Source of the DNA: Candidatus Sabulitectum sp. | Lineage (GTDB): Bacteria > Fermentibacterota > Fermentibacteria > Fermentibacterales > JCC-6 | Assembly (NCBI GenBank): GCA_023139045.1 | Contig: JAGLOJ010000002.1 | Coordinates: 1 to 39,366 of the forward strand | Direction of reading: 5' to 3' | DNA length: 39,366 bases | Shown here: positions 33,863 through 39,366 of the stretch, piece by piece | How the letters are laid out: the number at the start of each line of letters is the position of its first letter | Position numbering within the stretch: the stretch's first letter is position 1 | Translations under genes and position numbers: made by a program | The notes under the pieces: model-generated | What the model was told of the DNA's origin: nothing | The model's input: the letters and a program-made list of their open reading frames with translations, nothing else | Databases searched by the model: none

Positions 33863-36800
33863 CTGGAATTGTCCTCCAAATTTCCTAGAATGCCCGTCAA
33901 CTTCCCGCACAGATCCGGCCAGTTCCTCTTTTCATCAAACCTGAAACGGACAGGATGATACCCCATCTCCTCCAGCTTCTCCCTCTTCTCTTCATCATCC
34001 CTTTTTATCTTCTCTTCATCATGAATCGGGCCGTCGATGAATACTGCCAGGTAGTCTTTCTCATAGAAGAAGTCTAACCTTGTATTGGCTTCTTTAATAA
34101 GAACCTGGGCTCTGTCGGGAAGGTTGAAGTTGTGCTCTTCAAGGAAGTCAAGCCATTCTATTTCCAGGCTTGAATCGCAGAGGGCTTTTAGTCTGTTCAG
34201 GTGGTCTTCTCTGGTTCTGTCTGTTGGTGAGACTTTGTGGTTGCTTTGTTTCAGGTTCATAAGAAGATCTTTTATCTTGTTTCTGTCGAGGAGTTTGTGC
34301 TCTGACTGGTTGTAATAGCTCATGAGGCAGCTGTAACAGGCTTTGCTGCATTCTTCCTCGGTTGCTGTATTCTCTCCTGTTATTTTGTTGAAGTGGCAGA
34401 TGCTGAGGGCTTCTTCTGCGATTCTCTTTATTGAGTTTTTCTCATTGAGGATTCTTTCTAGAACTCCTGCTCCGCCTTCAGATGATTCGTAAAGGAGAAT
34501 GCTTGTGGGGTTGGCTTTGTCAGGCATTGCTTCAGCGGCAAGCTCCCGGTCTTCAATTCTGAATACAACCTGAATTGCATTTTTCAGTGCCGCCATGAAC
34601 GAGAAGAATTCTTCTCTTGGTAGAGTTTCTTCGGGTTCTATTATCAGGCAGTTCTTGGTGTCTTCAACATAGGGGATGACTCTTCTGGTAAGGGCTGCTG
34701 CCGGGTCGTCTGTGTTTGCTTCCTTGTCCTGCTTTTCCCATCTGCCTTTTTCTATGTCGAGAACGAATCCGTATCTATGCACATCTTTTCTGCGCTTCCA
34801 GCCCAGATTGATTCTCCAGATAGTCGCGGAGGGGCCGTACTTCAGGTTAAGGAGTGTGTTATTGTTTGTGTCTTCCACGGTGCTGATTTTAATGTAGTTG
34901 CCCTGTGCGGTCTTTGCGAACCTTACAGCTGTCTTCAGCTCGAATCCGTAACGCACACGCTCTTCCTCATCGGCGCTTATTCGTTCCCGTCTTCTGGTTG
35001 AAACATTCCTTAGCCGGAACATGTTGCTCATTGGTATGGGTAGCTCAGTCTTGCAGTTCTCGCAGAGATCTGGGCCGGGCGGGTCTTTTATCTCATGGAG
35101 GTATCCACACTCCTTGCAGATTTTTACTTCACCGGTAATTATCTCGGTACCGTCGACCTGGAAAATTACTCTGTCTATCTCATACTTGGCACCTTCATGG
35201 TAAATCAAAGATCTGGGACCGAACTCGCTTATAGCAAGGAATCTGCTTCTTGAAAGGTACTCTCCTTCACTTCTTCTTCTGCCGGGAATGTAGGCATTCA
35301 ATGGCAGCCTCGGAAAGTTGTATCCGGGCAGGAAACCCTCACTGGCAAAATAGCGATAACTGTAGAAGTCACTGCCCAGGTCGAAGTTCTCATTAAGAAG
35401 AAGGTCTCGCTGGCGTTTTGCCTCGCGGTAAAGCGTTTGTGATCTGTCTCTCTGCTTCTTATCTCTTGATGCATCGAGGTTTATTCTGTGCTGCTGTTTC
35501 ATCTGGCTGACTGCAGATAAATAGAGGTACTTCCAGCGCTCGGTTGCCTGATCAAACCTGTCCATCACTCTGGAGAGCTGATCTTCAAACCAGCCCTCTT
35601 TGTACCAGAAAGCGTTTTCAAGATCAGGAAGCAGGTCCGCATAGATACCTTCTGCTCTTTTGAGAGTTCTTGCTCTTGCATGCTGATCTTCAAATTCCTC
35701 CCTGATGTGAGGGTATAGATCCGGAGCTTCACCACCTTCAGGCAGGCTCAGGATGTCTTTGAGAGATTTACCGAGTTTTACGCCGGTTTCAGCAAGCCAG
35801 ATTGCATGGAGGTGTGATAGAATGAGTTCTTCATTCACCATGTCTATTCTTGGTGGGATTACAGCGCCTGCCACCATCTTTTCCGGTTTTCTGAAGAAGT
35901 ACTGATCATGCGGTCGGCTTTTTCCGCAGTAGGTAAACACAAGAGCAGGCTGTCCGCTTCTGCCTGCCCGTCCACTTCTCTGGGCATAATTGGCAGGGTT
36001 GGGTGGAACATTGCGCATGTTCACCACATTGAGCTGGGCAATGTCTACACCAAGCTCCATGGTTGGTGAGCAGAAGAGAACCGGGAGTTTTGCTTTCCTG
36101 AATTCTCTTTCCCTGTCCTTCCTTACTTCACTCTTCACCTGTGCAGTATGCTCTGCTGCTTTTATGTCTGGAATTCTGTTGCCTACTTCAATGTAGAAGC
36201 GTTTGAAGTATTCATTTGTTTTTGCCTGGCTTTCAGACTCCTGTACAACCCTGATCTGATCAGGTGCCGGTGCTGTACCGTCCCCTGATTTCCACACAAG
36301 ACTTGATGCATTGAGCCGGTAACCGGTAAGCCCGCTTCTGCTGGCTGGAAGCTGCTCAACAATTCCCCCTCTTCTGAGAACTTCAAGCAGGTTCCTGATA
36401 ATTGTATCGGTGTCATCGAGACTGAGGTTGTCAGAGTAACCGGGAAGAGTTGAGGCTCGTCTCAGATATCTGCCCATTCCACCTCTGGAAGACACATACC
36501 GGTATTTCCTGGTATTTCCCAGGTAGCTGTCATCCTTCGGTCTGGAGGTTGGGAAGAGAATACTTGAGTAGGTTGGCTTATCATCCTCATCCATTGCCCA
36601 GGGATCCCGCAGGTGCTGATTGCTTAGCCTGAGAAGTCGCTCCTGATAATCCGGTTCAAGGAAGTCGACTTTGAGAACAAGCTCTCTTCGCATGTAATCA
36701 AGAAGGGTTATAAGAATCTGCTCTCTTACGCCAGGGGCGGCAAATGCCAGGGCTTCATGGGAAGCAGCCCAGAATTCATTTCCTTCGGCAATCGGCTTCA

Positions 36801-39021
36801 GGTGTTTGTAATCTATTTTCAGTAGTCCCACCTGTTCAAGGTTAGGTACATTAACCCTCCAGCCCCTTCTCAGGTCATTGTAGATTCTATAACCAAGTAC
36901 TCCTTTGAAGGCTTTGTTCACATCGGTTCTTGCAATGGGAATCAGATCCGGGTCCTGCGAGTACTCCGGGAAGGGAATGTTCATTGCGTCATATACCCTG
37001 TCTACAAGAATCTCGTGATCTATTCCCTGGTCTCCGGCATTTTTCACAGCTTTGTAGATACCTGCTCTGAGAATTCCCATGTGAATGAAGTCGTTGAAAT
37101 GACCCGCCTGGAGTGAAGCGTCCTGTCTGTTGTCTGTAAAGCTTAAGAGTTTTTTAGCCTCAGGTTCAAGCTCTCTGTCTTTCAGCAGTTCCGCAATTGC
37201 ACCCAACGCAAGAATTGTGGTAGCTGTGCTTCTGCCTTCAGTACCCAGTGACGCCAGTTTGCTGAAGTCAGACCTCTGCTGAGCCGCATATACTACTCCG
37301 CAATGAGGGCAGAATCTGAATGGGGACCGGATGAATGCAAATGTTAATCCCTTTTCGCTTTCATCACCTGTTTCATTGAAGTGAAATACCTCAGGTGCCC
37401 AGGTTCTTCTGTTCTTTGGCAGGTAGAGTTTGCCGCCTTTTTCATCGAGCCAGTCTTCAGGAAGCTTTTTAAGTGCTTCTTCTTTGTCTTCAGGCCATGG
37501 TTTTTCTGTGTTCAAGAAGAGATAGCCTGCGGTTCCCTCATCATCTTCCTTCTGTCTGTCATGAAATTCCCGGGGTTCGACTCTGCCGTATTCCTTGTTG
37601 TACCTGACACTGTAGAATTCCTGACCACACTCACGACAGAATACCATAGGGTAGAGAATCTTGTCCGGGTCTGAGGGAGAGTAATACTGGCCGCTGAGAG
37701 TAACTTTTCTCGTTTCCGGTGACTCCAAGGTAGTAAATACTGTTTCACTGGGGCTGATGAACTGATGCAATCTATAGGCAAAACACGGTTTGTCTTCAGA
37801 ATCTTCAGATTTGATTGTGTTGCCCACATCAAGCATCTTCCGAATGAAATATTCCGTTTCAGCCTTTTTCATGGAAAGCATTTGGGCCAGCGAACCTGCA
37901 ACACCTTTTCTACCTCTAATGGGTTTTGGTACTGCTCTTTTCAGACTTCCATCATTTGTTTGCTCAACGCCGAATGTGGTTTCCACCCATTGAGCCAGGA
38001 GATCTTTTTTGAATTCGGGAAGCGATTGCGGGAATTCATTTATTCTGAGCCTCTTACCCAGGGCTTCAATAGAACTTGGGGAGTTGATATCACTATGATC
38101 TGTTACTCTTGTTAGAGTTTCTCCTATTACATTTTCCGGTTTGACTTCAGCACCGAACAGTTTGGCAGCTACTGAAGCAACCTGAGCGTTGCTTTCCTCC
38201 GGGGTTCCCTCTCCAGCCATTGTTGCCGAGGTACCAATAGCAATCATGTCCTTTGCATTGAAGTAACTCTTTGCTCTTCTAACAAGCATTGCAACATCAG
38301 CACCCTGCCTGCCCCTGTATGTGTGGAGCTCATCCAGAACAAGAAACTTCAAACACTGGGCATTCCTGATAATGCTTTTTTCCTCTGGTCTGGTAAGAAT
38401 CAGTTCCAGCATCACATAGTTTGTTAGAAGAATGTCAGGAGGGTTTGCCCTTACTTCTGCTTTTTCTTCTTCTGTTTCCTGTCCGGTATACAGGGCAAAG
38501 GTTACAGGTCCCTTTTCATTGGGGTAACCTCTGTCTACAAACCTTCTCAGCTCTTCAATCTGACTGTTGGCCAGTGCGTTCAAGGGATAAACAATGATTG
38601 CCTTTATACCCTTACTGAACTTGTTTTTCAGAGAATGGTTAACAATTGGTATGATGTATGAAAGGCTTTTTCCTGAACCGGTTCCGGTTGTAAGTATGTA
38701 GTTCTCACCCCTGTGTGCAATTTTTATTGCTTCCGACTGATGCCTGTAAAGAGTCAGTGGCCTGGGAAGGTGGTTCTTTTTCTTTATGGCAAAGATTTTC
38801 CTGCATTCGGGATCAAGAATACCCTGATCTATGAAGTCTGTGATTGATTCACCTGTCTGGAACTTGGGATTGATCTGTATAAGGGGGTCGGGCCAGAGCA
38901 AGCCGCGCTCAACAGTCATATCAACTTCGTGCTCTATTCTCTTGTCTTGAATATTGATAAAACTTTGTACATAAGATTTGTACTGATCTATTATCTCTTT
39001 TCGCAATGCGAATGCATCCAT
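33859..39021 (-). CDS. Giant DEAD/DEAH helicase with DUF1998-type region and C-terminal nuclease-like domain
   Basis: This protein has 1720 residues from ATG 39021, behind AGGGGG; an in-frame ATG at 39060 lacks a site. Walker A Thr-Gly-Thr-Gly-Ser-Gly-Lys-Ser is at 112-119, Asp-Glu-Leu-His at 230-233, then Thr-Ser-Ala-Thr, and motif VI Gln-Arg-Ser-Gly-Arg-Ala-Gly-Arg near 1000. Cys-rich pairs occur around 450-600 and 1340-1360. Near 1560-1620 a Ser-Glu-Gly-Gly-Ala-Gly-Val segment and four-cysteine cluster match the DUF1998/MZB region of YprA- and DruE-type helicases. The last 80 residues (Arg-Leu-Asp-Phe, Phe-Ile-Asp-Gly-Pro-Ile-His, Val-Arg-Phe-Arg-Phe) resemble a Vsr/DUF559-like nuclease. 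It is the first gene of the ten-gene operon. It probably unwinds and perhaps cuts foreign DNA; which named defence system it derives from is uncertain. Confidence 0.85.
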   Translation of the reverse strand: MDAFALRKEIIDQYKSYVQSFINIQDKRIEHEVDMTVERGLLWPDPLIQINPKFQTGESITDFIDQGILDPECRKIFAIKKKNHLPRPLTLYRHQSEAIKIAHRGENYILTTGTGSGKSLSYIIPIVNHSLKNKFSKGIKAIIVYPLNALANSQIEELRRFVDRGYPNEKGPVTFALYTGQETEEEKAEVRANPPDILLTNYVMLELILTRPEEKSIIRNAQCLKFLVLDELHTYRGRQGADVAMLVRRAKSYFNAKDMIAIGTSATMAGEGTPEESNAQVASVAAKLFGAEVKPENVIGETLTRVTDHSDINSPSSIEALGKRLRINEFPQSLPEFKKDLLAQWVETTFGVEQTNDGSLKRAVPKPIRGRKGVAGSLAQMLSMKKAETEYFIRKMLDVGNTIKSEDSEDKPCFAYRLHQFISPSETVFTTLESPETRKVTLSGQYYSPSDPDKILYPMVFCRECGQEFYSVRYNKEYGRVEPREFHDRQKEDDEGTAGYLFLNTEKPWPEDKEEALKKLPEDWLDEKGGKLYLPKNRRTWAPEVFHFNETGDESEKGLTFAFIRSPFRFCPHCGVVYAAQQRSDFSKLASLGTEGRSTATTILALGAIAELLKDRELEPEAKKLLSFTDNRQDASLQAGHFNDFIHMGILRAGIYKAVKNAGDQGIDHEILVDRVYDAMNIPFPEYSQDPDLIPIARTDVNKAFKGVLGYRIYNDLRRGWRVNVPNLEQVGLLKIDYKHLKPIAEGNEFWAASHEALAFAAPGVREQILITLLDYMRRELVLKVDFLEPDYQERLLRLSNQHLRDPWAMDEDDKPTYSSILFPTSRPKDDSYLGNTRKYRYVSSRGGMGRYLRRASTLPGYSDNLSLDDTDTIIRNLLEVLRRGGIVEQLPASRSGLTGYRLNASSLVWKSGDGTAPAPDQIRVVQESESQAKTNEYFKRFYIEVGNRIPDIKAAEHTAQVKSEVRKDREREFRKAKLPVLFCSPTMELGVDIAQLNVVNMRNVPPNPANYAQRSGRAGRSGQPALVFTYCGKSRPHDQYFFRKPEKMVAGAVIPPRIDMVNEELILSHLHAIWLAETGVKLGKSLKDILSLPEGGEAPDLYPHIREEFEDQHARARTLKRAEGIYADLLPDLENAFWYKEGWFEDQLSRVMDRFDQATERWKYLYLSAVSQMKQQHRINLDASRDKKQRDRSQTLYREAKRQRDLLLNENFDLGSDFYSYRYFASEGFLPGYNFPRLPLNAYIPGRRRSEGEYLSRSRFLAISEFGPRSLIYHEGAKYEIDRVIFQVDGTEIITGEVKICKECGYLHEIKDPPGPDLCENCKTELPIPMSNMFRLRNVSTRRRERISADEEERVRYGFELKTAVRFAKTAQGNYIKISTVEDTNNNTLLNLKYGPSATIWRINLGWKRRKDVHRYGFVLDIEKGRWEKQDKEANTDDPAAALTRRVIPYVEDTKNCLIIEPEETLPREEFFSFMAALKNAIQVVFRIEDRELAAEAMPDKANPTSILLYESSEGGAGVLERILNEKNSIKRIAEEALSICHFNKITGENTATEEECSKACYSCLMSYYNQSEHKLLDRNKIKDLLMNLKQSNHKVSPTDRTREDHLNRLKALCDSSLEIEWLDFLEEHNFNLPDRAQVLIKEANTRLDFFYEKDYLAVFIDGPIHDEEKIKRDDEEKREKLEEMGYHPVRFRFDEKRNWPDLCGKLTGILGNLEDNSR

Positions 39022-39366
39022 ACATCCCCCTGCAAGGCATTGATCCCGAAATCTGATCAAACGGTTTATAAGGCTATTTATATTGTCCCTGAATTATTAA
39101 CCTTTTCCTGTGATGAAGCAAGCTCTGTTTTCCCGATTTACAGATCATTTTCCTCATAATTCTATACTCCAAAAACATTGGAAAGATCACACTGATTCAA
39201 GCGTTGAAGAGAGCAGAATATCTTATTAATGCCCTGAACAATACTGCTCTGTACAATTTTGCATGATTCTTCAATGTAATGACAACGATCAGCTTTCCGT
39301 AAACAATCAAGCAGGAACCATTCAGTCGCTTTAACAAAGCTTGTATCCTAAATTCCCGTCAGATTA
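39022..39366. other. Upstream region of the large operon, with possible gene remnant
   Basis: I found no convincing -35/-10 pair for the operon, although AT-rich TATAAA-like hexamers lie near 39064-39090. A perfect 6-bp inverted repeat with a 9-nt spacer (39040-39060, TTGATC...GATCAA) sits in the leader about 20 nt before the start and could be an operator or small hairpin. On the minus strand 39347-39162 is open for 61 codons and reads like protein (contains Trp-Phe-Leu-Leu-Asp-Cys-Leu), but it has no ATG or GTG start. It may be the frame-shifted tail of an upstream gene, or chance. Confidence 0.35.

Noticed and set aside
33859-39021. Calling the giant helicase DruE of Druantia
   Set aside because: The DUF1998-type helicase layout is similar, but no other Druantia genes are recognisable and YprA-type helicases share the same parts.

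Overview
This window is a bacterial defence island. Apart from one 115-residue ORF, every convincing gene lies on the minus strand, so the genes are described below in transcription order, from high to low coordinates. I could not identify the organism. Base composition is moderate to slightly AT-rich, Shine-Dalgarno motifs are strong (GGAGG type), and GTG and TTG starts are used. No rRNA, tRNA or housekeeping gene anchors the taxonomy. A patchwork of base composition and a decayed insertion sequence fit a horizontally assembled accessory region.

Block 1 (39021 down to 10023) is a tight run of ten genes over about 29 kb. Neighbours overlap by 1-8 nt or are at most 11 nt apart, so this looks like one operon. 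In order it encodes: a very large DEAD/DEAH helicase with a DUF1998-type cysteine region and a C-terminal nuclease-like tail; a DUF4062-HATPase protein; three tandem paralogues with AlbA_2 (Schlafen-type) and HATPase_c_4 domains; a SNF2-type helicase (DrmD-like); a large N6-adenine methylase (DrmMI/PglX-like); a second DPPY methylase with zinc ribbons; a protein I call DrmE-like; a DrmA-like helicase; and a DrmB-like DUF1998 protein. The last six resemble DISARM. However, they combine parts normally split between class 1 (drmD, drmMI) and class 2 (drmE), add a second methylase, and lack a canonical drmC.

Between the blocks is one plus-strand gene (9523-9870) with a good sigma70-like promoter, followed by an IS21-family element (7046-9419). 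The element has multiple terminal repeats and an intact istB, but an internal deletion in istA removes most of the DDE catalytic core.

Block 2 (7003 down to 15) encodes an asparaginase-like protein with large insertions, a DUF6361 protein, a double-HKD phospholipase D-family protein, an unreported-looking 57-residue protein, and a protein with a possible papain/C39-like cysteine protease motif. The asparaginase gene may now be driven by a hybrid promoter whose -35 lies in the IS end.

Working model (inference): block 1 senses, modifies and degrades foreign DNA through two methylases, three helicases and DUF1998 partners. The Schlafen-like ATPases act as accessory sensors or effectors. Block 2 supplies further effectors: an amidohydrolase, a PLD nuclease and a possible protease with a small partner. 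The most novel parts are the asparaginase-fold protein, the four-gene HATPase array with 12-bp linker repeats, and the small protein/protease pair.
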